Source: DAIDKA01 sp035503515
GTDB lineage: Bacteria > Pseudomonadota > Gammaproteobacteria > Steroidobacterales > Steroidobacteraceae
Length of the DNA stretch: 64,000 bases
NCBI GenBank assembly: GCA_035503515.1
Contig: DATJTJ010000046.1
Coordinates: 62,001-126,000 of the forward strand
Direction: 5' to 3'
Shown: one piece after another, positions 50,768 to 59,477 of the stretch
How the letters are laid out: the number at the start of each line of letters is the position of its first letter
How positions within the stretch are numbered: the first letter of the stretch is position 1
The notes under the pieces: generated by a model
Seen by the model: only the letters and a program-made list of their open reading frames with translations
Told to the model about the DNA's origin: nothing
Database searches by the model: none
Made by a program: the position numbers and the translations under genes

Positions 50768-52915
50768 ATGCACCGCAATCACACAGGGATGTTGATCACG
50801 ATGTGCGCGTTGGCCGTGGGCCCGGTGGCCCGGGCAGCCGACGCACCTGCCGATGACGGCAGCGCCGACCCCCTGAACACGGTCGTCGTCACCGCGACGC
50901 GCATCGCGCAGGACAGCCAGTCCCTGCCGATGTCGGTGGACCGGGTCGACCGGGCCGAGATCCACGAGGGCCAGTCCCAGGTGAACCTGTCGGAGTCGCT
51001 GGAGACCGTGCCCGGGGTCTCGGTGCAGAGCCGCCAGAACTATGCCCAGGACCTGCAGATCTCCTCGCGTGGCTTCGGCGCGCGTTCCGCCTTCGGCGTC
51101 CGCGGCGTGCGGCTGTATTCAGACGGCATTCCCGGCACCATGCCCGATGGCCAGGGCCAGTTCTCGCAGTTCGACCTCGGCAGCGCCGACCATATCGAAG
51201 TGCTGCGCGGCCCGTTCTCGGCGCTCTACGGCAACTCCTCCGGCGGCGTCATCGCGGTGTTCACCCAGGATGGGCCGCCGGGGTTCGAGATCGGGCCGAC
51301 CCTGGAGTACGGTTCGCTGAACACCCAGCGCTACGCGGCGAAGACGGGCGGGGACAGCGGCCCGCTCAACTACATCCTGGACGTCTCGCATTTCCAGACC
51401 GACGGCTACCGGCCGCACAGCGAGGCGCAGCGCAACCTCCTCAACGGCAAGGTGCGCCTGAAGCTCGATGACGTCTCGCGGGTGACCCTCGTCGCCAATG
51501 CCATCGAGACGCCCTTCGTGCAGGATCCGCTGGGCCTGACCAGCGCGCAGCTGCACGCCAATCCCGACCAGGCCGGAACGGGCGCCGACATGTTCAACAC
51601 GCGCAAGGCGCTGGCGCAGGAACAGCTCGGTCTGACCTACGAGCGTGAGTTCGGCACGCACGACAGCCTGGTGGCCATGGTCTACAGCGGCCATCGCCAG
51701 ACCACCCAGTTCCAGGCCATCCCGCTCAGCACCGAGGCGGCGGCGACCAGTCCCGGCGGCGTCGTCGACCTGGCGCGCAACTACGACGGCACCGACGTGC
51801 ACTTCAGCGATGTCCGCGACCTCGCGGGCATGACCTTCACCAGCACCGTCGGGCTGAGCTACGACGACCTCGACGAGCATCGCCGCGGCTACAACAACTT
51901 CGTCGGCAGCGAGCTCGGCATCCAGGGCCCCTTGCGCTACTACGCGACCAACCTGGTGCACGACCTCGATGAGTATTTCCAGGAACAATGGGACATCACC
52001 CCCAGGCTCCACGCCACCGCGGGGCTGCGCAACAGCGTGGTCGACGTAAGTTCGCACAGCCACCTCGCCGTCAGCGGCACGCTGCCGCTGAGCGGCACCC
52101 GCTATTCGGCGACCAATCCCGTGGCCGGGCTGAGCTATGGCATCACCGATGATCTCAATACCTACGTTTCCTTCGGCCGCGGTTTCGAGACCCCGACGCT
52201 GAACGAGCTGGCCTACCGCTCCATCAGCGGCACCCTGCCCGGATTCAACTTCGGCCTGCAGCCGGCGCGCAGCGACGACTACGAGGTGGGCGTCAAGTCC
52301 CGGGGGACGGACTACCAGGCGGACGCCGCCGTGTTCTACATCCGCACCGAGGATGAACTGGGCGTGCTGCAGAGCTCCGGCGGCCGCTCGGTGTACGACA
52401 ACATCGGCGCCACCGAGCGCCAGGGCGCGGAACTCGGCGTCACGGCCTTCCTGCCGGCGAACTTCGAGGCGCGCGTCGCCTACTCGTACCTGCGTGCGGT
52501 GGTCGCGGATGCCTATTCCGGATGCGCGGGCACGCCCTGCGCGCCGGTGGTGATCCCGGCCGGCAACGACCTGCCGGCGGTCCCGCAGAACGTCCTGTAC
52601 GCGGGCCTCACCTGGCGGTACGCGCCCACCGGCTTCTTCGCCACCGCCGAAACCCTGGTGCGCTCGCGCATCTACGCGGATGACCGCAACACCGGCTACG
52701 CCGGCGGCTACTGGACCGAGAACCTGCGGGCCGGGTTCGAGCAGAAGCGCACCCGCTGGCAGACCAGCGAATCGCTGCGCATCGAGAACCTGTTCAACAA
52801 GTCCTACGTCGGCTCGGTGATCGTGAATGATGCGAACTCCCGGTTCTTCGAGCCCGAACCCGGATTCGGCGTGTACGTCATGTTCGAGGCGAAGTACCTG
52901 AATCCGCGCGGCTGA
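50768..52915 (+). CDS. TonB-dependent outer membrane receptor
   Basis: A 715-residue receptor. A signal peptide (LITMCALAVGPVARA) precedes a TonB-box-like TVVVTATR, the plug (about 40-165, with SLETVPGVSVQSRQ and IEVLRGPFSALYGNSSGGVI) and a 22-strand barrel ending in an aromatic region (FGVYVMFEAKYLNPRG). Barrel blocks such as SFGRGFETPTLNELAYR and RIENLFNKSYVGSVIVNDAN are typical of siderophore or ferric-complex receptors of the FecA/IutA type. The substrate cannot be told. No Fur box or riboswitch is evident in the 79-bp upstream gap. ATG 50768 is used. Confidence 0.93.
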   Translation: MHRNHTGMLITMCALAVGPVARAADAPADDGSADPLNTVVVTATRIAQDSQSLPMSVDRVDRAEIHEGQSQVNLSESLETVPGVSVQSRQNYAQDLQISSRGFGARSAFGVRGVRLYSDGIPGTMPDGQGQFSQFDLGSADHIEVLRGPFSALYGNSSGGVIAVFTQDGPPGFEIGPTLEYGSLNTQRYAAKTGGDSGPLNYILDVSHFQTDGYRPHSEAQRNLLNGKVRLKLDDVSRVTLVANAIETPFVQDPLGLTSAQLHANPDQAGTGADMFNTRKALAQEQLGLTYEREFGTHDSLVAMVYSGHRQTTQFQAIPLSTEAAATSPGGVVDLARNYDGTDVHFSDVRDLAGMTFTSTVGLSYDDLDEHRRGYNNFVGSELGIQGPLRYYATNLVHDLDEYFQEQWDITPRLHATAGLRNSVVDVSSHSHLAVSGTLPLSGTRYSATNPVAGLSYGITDDLNTYVSFGRGFETPTLNELAYRSISGTLPGFNFGLQPARSDDYEVGVKSRGTDYQADAAVFYIRTEDELGVLQSSGGRSVYDNIGATERQGAELGVTAFLPANFEARVAYSYLRAVVADAYSGCAGTPCAPVVIPAGNDLPAVPQNVLYAGLTWRYAPTGFFATAETLVRSRIYADDRNTGYAGGYWTENLRAGFEQKRTRWQTSESLRIENLFNKSYVGSVIVNDANSRFFEPEPGFGVYVMFEAKYLNPRG

Positions 52916-52982
52916 TGGTTGAACGCGGCGTGAAGTCGGCGGCCGCCGCCCGTGAGTTCCACTGCGCCCGTGCCTGACCCAT

Positions 52983-54104
52983 CTACGCGGATCGCGCCTC
53001 CGGCGCCCATTGCTCGCGGGTCGTGGTCGGCGCCGATCGGGTCATGACCTGGCATACGAACCGAAGCTTTTCGATGACGGGCGAGGAGATCACGAACGGA
53101 TACGCGTCCGACAATCCAAGTCCGCGGGTAAGATTGTTGAGCACGTAGGTGAGCGCACTCCATTCGCTCATCAGCTCGTCGAAATCCGCAATTCGTGCCT
53201 GCACGGGCTTTGCCGGCACCGACATCGACGGCTCATCCGGCCGGGCCGGCTGCACTGAGAGGCCTACCGCGTGCGAGGTCTCCAGTGAATCCACCATGTG
53301 CATCACGTGCGCCCAGGTCTCGGCCCAGTCCTCCCAGGGATGCATCGAGGCGTATGCGCTGATGAAACGCTCGGTCCAGTCCGCCGGCGCCCCCCGGTCG
53401 TAGTGCACCTTGAGCGCCGCGTTGTAGTCGGCGCGCTCATCGCCGAAGAGTGTGCGGAACTTCGCTTCGTTCCCGCTGCCCGCGATCAGCCGATCCCAAT
53501 AGTAGTGGCCGATCTCATGCCGGAAATGTCCCAGCAGCGTGCGATAGGGCTCGTGCTGACTGAGCCGCATCCGCTCGCGGTACACGTCGTCCGCCTCGGC
53601 AACGTTAATCGTGATGACACCGTCGTCGTGTCCGGTCAGAACTCGCGCGCGATCGCCGTTGACGGTCACCCGGTCACTGAGGAAGCGGAACTCGAGGCCG
53701 TCCTGCGGGTCGGCGACCTTGCCCTTCAGAGGCAGCGCCAGAGTCAGCAGCGAATACACCAGCCGGCGCTTTGCGGTCTCCAGTTTCAACCACGCCTGCT
53801 CATTGCCCTCGACCGACAGATCCGGAATGGTATGGGTCAGTCCGCAGGACAGGCACAGGGGCTCGGAATCCCCGGCAGGCATTGCCCAGTTGCACACGGC
53901 ATGCTCGGAGTAGTTCCTGCACAGCCGCAACGTCTCACGGGCGCCGATCTCGCCTACGCAGCGCCACTGCTCGTCGGCCTGCGGTTCCAGGGCCAGCATT
54001 GCCATGTGCTTGGGCACAAACGCGAGCACCCGCTTGCAGGTGAGACAGCGGGTATTCTCGAAGAACACCAATGAGTGGCATGCAGTGCAGTGGAAGGTTT
54101 TCAT
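52983..54104 (-). CDS. putative zinc-binding metallopeptidase with zinc-ribbon N-terminus
   Basis: A 373-residue protein. The first ~100 residues hold paired cysteines (CTACHSLVF, CLTCKRVLAF and CLSCGLTH), a zinc-ribbon. The family motif HEIGHYYWDRLI near 195 (HExxH with a downstream Asp/Arg) marks a putative zinc metallopeptidase, and the rest (DWAETWAHVMHMVDSLETSH) supplies a further His. It belongs to an uncharacterised but widespread proteobacterial family; substrate and location are unknown. It stands alone, convergent with the TonB receptor. Confidence 0.8.
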   Translation of the reverse strand: MKTFHCTACHSLVFFENTRCLTCKRVLAFVPKHMAMLALEPQADEQWRCVGEIGARETLRLCRNYSEHAVCNWAMPAGDSEPLCLSCGLTHTIPDLSVEGNEQAWLKLETAKRRLVYSLLTLALPLKGKVADPQDGLEFRFLSDRVTVNGDRARVLTGHDDGVITINVAEADDVYRERMRLSQHEPYRTLLGHFRHEIGHYYWDRLIAGSGNEAKFRTLFGDERADYNAALKVHYDRGAPADWTERFISAYASMHPWEDWAETWAHVMHMVDSLETSHAVGLSVQPARPDEPSMSVPAKPVQARIADFDELMSEWSALTYVLNNLTRGLGLSDAYPFVISSPVIEKLRFVCQVMTRSAPTTTREQWAPEARSA

Positions 54105-54353
54105 GAGGCGCCCCGGCCGGGCTTGAGTGAGGTCGATGGAGGTGGCAAGGCTACCCCCGCCCGCTGCGCACCTGTGTAGGTGCGGGTGTGCCGTCGGTGT
54201 CGGTAAGCTTTACCGGGAGCATCGGCGCAGCCGTCGTCGGCGCGCTCCGCGAGACCTTCGCCCGTGAGGGCAGATCGGGCACCGCCCGTACCGGAAAGGC
54301 CGGGGCGACAATGTGCTATAGGAATGCCGAACAGTTCCAACCGGGGGGGGGCG

Positions 54354-55712
54354 ATGAACAACACAACAGCCATCATGGCGGTCGCGGCGGCGACCTGCCT
54401 GTGCACTCAGGCCTGGTCGCAGGTCAGTACCGGCCGCGGTGCACCCGACCCGCTGCCGGCGCAGCAGATCGTCGGGTCGGAAGGCAAGGGAATGTTCACC
54501 AGCGCGGGCATTCCGCCCGGCAACACGCCGATCTTCGCCGCGCGCGACGGTGCCGTGCCGGCGGGCGTGAAGCCCCTGCCCGTGGACATCTTCTCCAGCA
54601 AGGACTTCTACAAGGACAAGGCGCTGTGGAGCGATCCGCGCTACTACCGCTGCAACTCACCGGTGGGCATCGAGCAGATCTGGGGCGCCTACGAGGTGCC
54701 GCTGATCGGCAAGGATCCGCCGCGCACCGCCGCCTGGGGGTTCTGCAACCGCGACTATCCGCGTGCCCAGATCGTCAGTCCCTATCCGTTCCGCACGGCC
54801 AAGGCGCAGTTCATGGCGCTGCGCCAGGCGGCGCGGGCGCATGGCGGCCCCACCCAATACACGCAGGCGACGCTGCCGGACTGGAACGGCCGTTACCAGC
54901 GCGACCAGACCAAGACGGCCACCTGGTACTACGGCGCCATCCTGCAGATCCCGACCTACCTGTCGCTGCTCACCCCGAGATATCAGCAGCGCCTGGTGCA
55001 GCAGATGTACCACGACGCCGCCGACAACGCGCCGCAGTGGCCCGGCGGTTACTGCTGGCCCGAGGGCTTCATGCGCCGCTTCGCGCAGTACGGCGGGCAC
55101 ACGATGGACTTCGTGGTGACGCCGGACCTGGTGCTCGACATGCGCAACGCCGCGGAGACCCTCATCACCCAGATCCACATCGGGCGTGAGTTCAACGAGA
55201 CCGGGCCCGTGCCGCGCCTGGGGCCGGCCATCGCGCGCTGGTTCGGCGAGACCGTCGGCTTCTGGGACGGCGAGGCGCTGATCACCTGGACCTCGAACAT
55301 CGAGGGCTGGATCTCGCACGGCGCCGCCGAATTCAGCCACAAGCTGCAGACCATCGAAATCTATACCCCCCGCAAGGACGCAGCCGGCAGGCTCATCGGC
55401 CTGCGGCACGAGGCCATCCTCTACGACGAGGACGCCCTGGTCGACCCGGTGCGGATCGTGGAGAACTGGACCAAGAGCGGCAATCTCAACGAGGGCGACC
55501 CCTTCGAAATCCTCGAATGCGTTCCGGCCGCCTACCCGGTGAAGGGCCTCGCGACCCCGAAGCTTCCGGGCCAGACCTTCGAGTACACCATCCCCGATGT
55601 CTTCAACCGGCCCTGGGCGCAGATCTGGGAGCAGTATTTCGAGAAGGGCATGCAGAACCCGGATTCGATCGACGATCTGCTGAACTTCGACCCGGGCAGG
55701 AAGCAGCCATGA
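54354..55712 (+). CDS. exported protein of unknown function (452 aa)
   Basis: A 452-residue protein with a signal peptide (MAVAAATCLCTQAWS). I do not recognise a domain. Seen are RYYRCNSPVGIEQIWGAYEV, an acidic/aromatic YWYGAIL-like WYYGAILQIPTYLSLLTPR, HTMDFVVTPDLVLDMR, a Trp-rich GFWDGEALITWTSNIEGWIS region and a conserved-looking end IPDVFNRPWAQIWEQYFEKG. Similar exported proteins occur as paralogues in hydrocarbon- and steroid-degrading gammaproteobacteria, as I recall. The ATG follows a nine-G run (54343-54351), a possible slippage site. Its stop overlaps the next gene by ATGA, so the two proteins are co-produced. Confidence 0.8.
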   Translation: MNNTTAIMAVAAATCLCTQAWSQVSTGRGAPDPLPAQQIVGSEGKGMFTSAGIPPGNTPIFAARDGAVPAGVKPLPVDIFSSKDFYKDKALWSDPRYYRCNSPVGIEQIWGAYEVPLIGKDPPRTAAWGFCNRDYPRAQIVSPYPFRTAKAQFMALRQAARAHGGPTQYTQATLPDWNGRYQRDQTKTATWYYGAILQIPTYLSLLTPRYQQRLVQQMYHDAADNAPQWPGGYCWPEGFMRRFAQYGGHTMDFVVTPDLVLDMRNAAETLITQIHIGREFNETGPVPRLGPAIARWFGETVGFWDGEALITWTSNIEGWISHGAAEFSHKLQTIEIYTPRKDAAGRLIGLRHEAILYDEDALVDPVRIVENWTKSGNLNEGDPFEILECVPAAYPVKGLATPKLPGQTFEYTIPDVFNRPWAQIWEQYFEKGMQNPDSIDDLLNFDPGRKQP

Positions 55713-56500
55713 GGATCCTGTCCGCGCTCATCGCCGCGCTGGCGCTGCCCGTCACGGCGCAGGCCCTCGATGCGGGCGCGATCCGCGGTGGCTGGGTCTC
55801 GGAGGGCGGCCCGACGCAGGTCTACCTGCTCATCGTGCGCGGGGACGTCGTGACCGGCACGCACTGCGTGGACTGCGCGCGGCCGCAGAACCTGGGATTC
55901 ATCGAGGGCCGCATCGATGCCGACGGCGCGCACTTCGCGATCCGGCACGATGCCGCGGGCCGCACGACCGTCGATGAGGTACGCGGCGTGGTGAAGGACG
56001 GCGAACTGGTGCTGACCGTGCAGCGGCGCGGGGCGGGCGCGCAGCCGCGGACCCTGACCCTGCACCGGCCGGCGCGGCCCGCGGCGGCGGGACCTCCGCC
56101 CGGCCCCCGGCCCAGGGTCGAGTACGTCCTGCCCGGTCCGGCGCAGCCGTTGACCCCCGGGAAGCTGCTCGGGTTGTGGCTGTTCGGTGGCGGTCCGGGC
56201 AAGCAGTACTTCATCATCCGCCAGGCCGACGACAAGCTCCTGGGCATGGTCTGCGGCCCCTGCGACAACCCCTGGTCGATGGCGCCGCTCGATGGCTTCG
56301 AGATCCATGGCACCGACTTGAGGTTCAACATCGTCCATGAGGATACGGGTGGCGCCGACGTGCACGGCCCGTTCAGCAACGTCGCGCACGCGACGCTCGC
56401 GCGCAACGAGCTGCATCTGAAAGTCATCCCGAGCTATGCGCCGCCGGACACGACGCCGATCGAGATGACGCTGCTCGGACCGGTGACGTTCAGGCCCTGA
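55709..56500 (+). CDS. exported protein with two CxxC-bearing repeats, unknown function
   Basis: A 263-residue protein with a signal peptide (MRILSALIAALALPVTAQA). The mature part has two similar halves of about 90 residues: the first with GGWVSEGGPTQVYLLIVRGD followed by HCVDCARPQN, the second with GLWLFGGGPGKQYFIIRQAD followed by VCGPCDNP, joined by a Pro/Arg linker (about 125-150). Each half thus carries one C-x-x-C pair after a beta-rich start, suggesting an internal duplication and a metal- or disulfide-binding fold. Coupled by ATGA to the exported protein upstream. No name can be given. Confidence 0.8.
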   Translation: MRILSALIAALALPVTAQALDAGAIRGGWVSEGGPTQVYLLIVRGDVVTGTHCVDCARPQNLGFIEGRIDADGAHFAIRHDAAGRTTVDEVRGVVKDGELVLTVQRRGAGAQPRTLTLHRPARPAAAGPPPGPRPRVEYVLPGPAQPLTPGKLLGLWLFGGGPGKQYFIIRQADDKLLGMVCGPCDNPWSMAPLDGFEIHGTDLRFNIVHEDTGGADVHGPFSNVAHATLARNELHLKVIPSYAPPDTTPIEMTLLGPVTFRP

Positions 56501-56502
56501 GG

Positions 56503-57258
56503 CTACGCCCGGTGCATGTCGCCGTCGATGGGCAGCACCTGGCCGGAGATCGAGCGCCCGGCCTCGGAGGCGAGGAACACCGCGAGCGCCGCGATGTGAT
56601 CCGGGTCCACCAGTTCCTTCAATGACTGGTTGGCGAGTCCCAGGATCTTCTCCTCCCCGACCGTGCGGCCGGAGAGCTGCGCGCGTCCCTGGAAGACCCG
56701 CTCGGCACGCTCGCCCGCCACGGCGCCCGGAGCGATGGCATTCACGCGGATGCCGTGGGCGCCGAGCTCGATGGACAACGTCTTGGTGAACCCGATCAGG
56801 GCCCACTTGGTCGCCGAATAGGGACTGCGGTTGGCGTAGCCGAAGCGGCCCGCGGCCGAGGACATGTTGATGATGACGCCGCAGTCGGATCCGATCAGGT
56901 GCGGGATGGCGGCGCGCGTGGCATCGAAGGTGCCCGTCAGGTTGACCCGCAGCACCGCGTCCCAGTCGGCCGGATCGAGTTCCTGCACCGGTTTGGTCGG
57001 TCCGCCGATGCCCGCGCAGTTGACGAGCACATCGAGGCCGCCGAGGCGCCGCGCCGCATCGGCGATCATCGCAGTGACCGCCTCCCGATCGCCCACGGCG
57101 CAGCGCTGCGTCAGGAGCCCCGGCAGGTCGCGCGCCGCGCGCTCGAGCGCCGCCGCGTCGATGTCGCAGACGTAGACCTGCGCGCCGTCGCGGTGGAAGG
57201 CGCGGGCGATGGCCAGGCCGATGCCCGCGGCACCACCGGTGATCAGGACTTTCTTCAT
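56503..57258 (-). CDS. short-chain dehydrogenase/reductase
   Basis: A 251-residue classical SDR. Cofactor motif TGGAAGIGLAIA is at 8-19, NCAGIGG near 85, catalytic Ser in INMSSAAG near 135, and YSATKWALIGFTK (YxxxK) near 150. Asp in VCDIDAAAL at the end of strand 2 favours NAD(H). The ending SGQVLPIDGDMHRA is typical of 3-oxoacyl/hydroxybutyrate-type SDRs; the substrate is unknown. ATG 57258 overlaps the photolyase stop by ATGA, so the two are in one operon. Confidence 0.9.
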   Translation of the reverse strand: MKKVLITGGAAGIGLAIARAFHRDGAQVYVCDIDAAALERAARDLPGLLTQRCAVGDREAVTAMIADAARRLGGLDVLVNCAGIGGPTKPVQELDPADWDAVLRVNLTGTFDATRAAIPHLIGSDCGVIINMSSAAGRFGYANRSPYSATKWALIGFTKTLSIELGAHGIRVNAIAPGAVAGERAERVFQGRAQLSGRTVGEEKILGLANQSLKELVDPDHIAALAVFLASEAGRSISGQVLPIDGDMHRA

Positions 57259-58673
57259 GGCTGCTTCCGCATGCGCTGGTAACCCTCGAGCGCGGCGGCG
57301 CGTGCCGCGCGATGCTCGACGATCGGCCTGGGGTAGGTCCTGCCGGGGATGATACCGGCACTCTCGAGGATGGCGCGGGGCGCTTCGCAGGGCGCATGCA
57401 GGTAGCGGTCCGGAAGCCGCGCCAGCTCCGGACACCAGCGCCGTACGTAACGGCCCTGCGGGTCGTAGCGGCGCCCCTGTCCGCTCGGGTTGAAGATCCG
57501 GAAATACGGCGCCGCATCCGCGCCGCTGCCGGCGACCCACTGCCAGTTGGCCGCGTTGTTGGCGAGATCGGCATCGAGCAGCGTATCCCAGAACCACGCC
57601 TCACCCCGGCGCCAGTGGATGCGCAGATGCTTGACGAGGAAACTCGCCGTCACCATCCGCACGCGGTTGTGCATGTAACCGGTGTGCCACAACTCGCGCA
57701 TGCCCGCATCGACCAGCGGATAGCCCGTGCGGCCGCGCTGCCAGGCCCTGAGGCGTGCGGCATCGACGACCCAGGGATAGCGGTCGAACTGCGGCCGCCA
57801 GTTATCGCGCGGCAGGCGTGGAAACTGCACCAGCAGCTGCTGCGAGAACTCGCGCCAGCCAAGCTCGGCCAGGAATTTTTCGCCGTCATGGCGCAGGTCC
57901 GGATCGCGGTCGATGCGCGCGCGCACTGCCGCCCAGACCTGCCGCGGCGAGATTTCACCGAAGTGCAGATGGGGCGAGAGCCGCGAGACACCCGCTTCAT
58001 CCGGGCGGTTGCGCCGTTCGTCGTAGCCGGGGAGGCCCCGGGCCAGGAAATTCCGCAGCCGCCGCCGTGCGCCCTGTTCGCCCGGCGTCCAGCATTCGCC
58101 GAATGCCGCCGCCCAGTCCGGGGAGCGGGGCAGCAGGCGCCAGCGGTCCAGTGATTCGCCCAGGCCGCGCGGATCGTGCAGCCGCACGTGCGCCGCGGGC
58201 AGGCATCGGGCCACCGGCGTCCGGAGAGCGGCCCGCCAGAAGGGCGTGAACACCTTGAAGGCCTCGCCGCTGCCCGTCCGGATCCGGCCCGGCTCCCACA
58301 GCAGGTTGCCGGGAAAGCCTTCGTGGGCAATGCCGCGGCGCGTGAGCGCCTGCCCCAGGGCCCGCTCGTCGGTGCGCGACTTCGGCTCATGGGCACGGTT
58401 CCAGACCACCGCCTGGGCGCCGACGCGCCGGGCCAGTGACGGCAGCACGAGGGCGGGCCGGCCCCGCAACAGGACCAGGCCCTGCAGCGATTCGCGCAGC
58501 CGCAGCAGGCTGTGGTGCAGCCACCAGCGCGAGGCGCCCCCCGGCGCCGGGGGCGAGTCGTCCAGGACGAAGACGGGGAGCACGCTGCCGCGGGCCGCGG
58601 CATGGGCGAGCGCCGGATGGTCCGCCAGGCGCAGGTCCTGGCGGAACCACACGATGATGGGTCCGGCGGTCAA
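57255..58673 (-). CDS. phrB: deoxyribodipyrimidine photolyase
   Basis: A 472-residue flavoprotein that repairs cyclobutane pyrimidine dimers with blue light. The N-terminal antenna domain starts VWFRQDLRLADHPALAHA; the C-terminal FAD domain has the conserved WREFSQQLL, the Trp-rich WFWDTLLDADLANNAANWQW and YFRIFNPSGQGRRYDPQGRY. Start is TTG 58673 (written M by convention), overlapping the upstream stop as TTGA; GTG at residue 8 is an alternative. It is followed by the SDR gene. Confidence 0.95.
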   Translation of the reverse strand: MTAGPIIVWFRQDLRLADHPALAHAAARGSVLPVFVLDDSPPAPGGASRWWLHHSLLRLRESLQGLVLLRGRPALVLPSLARRVGAQAVVWNRAHEPKSRTDERALGQALTRRGIAHEGFPGNLLWEPGRIRTGSGEAFKVFTPFWRAALRTPVARCLPAAHVRLHDPRGLGESLDRWRLLPRSPDWAAAFGECWTPGEQGARRRLRNFLARGLPGYDERRNRPDEAGVSRLSPHLHFGEISPRQVWAAVRARIDRDPDLRHDGEKFLAELGWREFSQQLLVQFPRLPRDNWRPQFDRYPWVVDAARLRAWQRGRTGYPLVDAGMRELWHTGYMHNRVRMVTASFLVKHLRIHWRRGEAWFWDTLLDADLANNAANWQWVAGSGADAAPYFRIFNPSGQGRRYDPQGRYVRRWCPELARLPDRYLHAPCEAPRAILESAGIIPGRTYPRPIVEHRAARAAALEGYQRMRKQP

Positions 58674-59281
58674 TAGCCGATGGTGAACCGGCGCCGCACG
58701 TGCCTGGACTGCTCGAGTTCGTCGACCAGCGCGATGGCGTAGTCGTCATAGGAAATGGAACTCTTGCCGTCCGGTGCCGCCACGACCTCGTCGCCTCCCA
58801 GCCGGAACTTGCCGGTGCGTTCGCCGGGACCGATGAGCACGGCGGGGGAGAAGAAGGTCCAGTCCAGCTGGTCGTCGGCGCGCAGCAGCTTCAGCATTTG
58901 CGCGCCTTCCTTGATGGGCGGCAGCCACTCGGCGGGGATCTGCGGATTGTCCATCACCAGCTTACCTTCGGCGGTCTTCAGGGAGCCCGCGCCGCCGACC
59001 GCGATGTAGCGCTTCACGCCGGACTTGCGCACCGCCTCGAGGACCTGCACCGAGATGCCCGGGTTGAACGGCGCCGAACTGATGACGGCATCGTGGCCGC
59101 GGACCAGCGCGGCAACGCTTCCCGGATCGGTCACATCGCCCTTCACGGCCGTAAGGTTCTGCCGGCGCTCGCACTTTTCCGGATTGCGGGCAATCACCGT
59201 GACCGTATGGCCGCGCTGCAACAGCTCCGCCGTGACTTTGCTGCCGATCCTGCCGCTTCCGCCGATGACTGCCACTTTCAT
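58670..59281 (-). CDS. NAD(P)-binding epimerase-like protein
   Basis: A 203-residue atypical SDR. MKVAVIGGSGRIGSKVTAEL is a GxxGxxG Rossmann start, VIARNPEKC follows strand 2, and DVTDPGSVAALVRGHDAVIS and FFSPAVLIGPGERTGKFRLG are typical of the NmrA/YwnB-like group with no catalytic YxxxK. A redox-sensing or flavin-reductase-like role is possible but not shown. It is upstream of the photolyase gene with a TTGA overlap. Confidence 0.88.
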   Translation of the reverse strand: MKVAVIGGSGRIGSKVTAELLQRGHTVTVIARNPEKCERRQNLTAVKGDVTDPGSVAALVRGHDAVISSAPFNPGISVQVLEAVRKSGVKRYIAVGGAGSLKTAEGKLVMDNPQIPAEWLPPIKEGAQMLKLLRADDQLDWTFFSPAVLIGPGERTGKFRLGGDEVVAAPDGKSSISYDDYAIALVDELEQSRHVRRRFTIGY

Positions 59282-59477
59282 GCTCTGAGTCTCCGCTGTC
59301 CAAAGAGCGCAACTTTAAGTACTGGACACCGCGAACGCACCTTCCGCGCGTTAGTCGGGTGAGCAGCTCCAGTCTCACTGTCTCTCATTTGGATCAATCC
59401 CATCCAGATGGGGATTATTATCTCATATTTGAGGCAATGTTCAGATCTTGTTTTAGCATTGTCGCATTTCTGGACAA

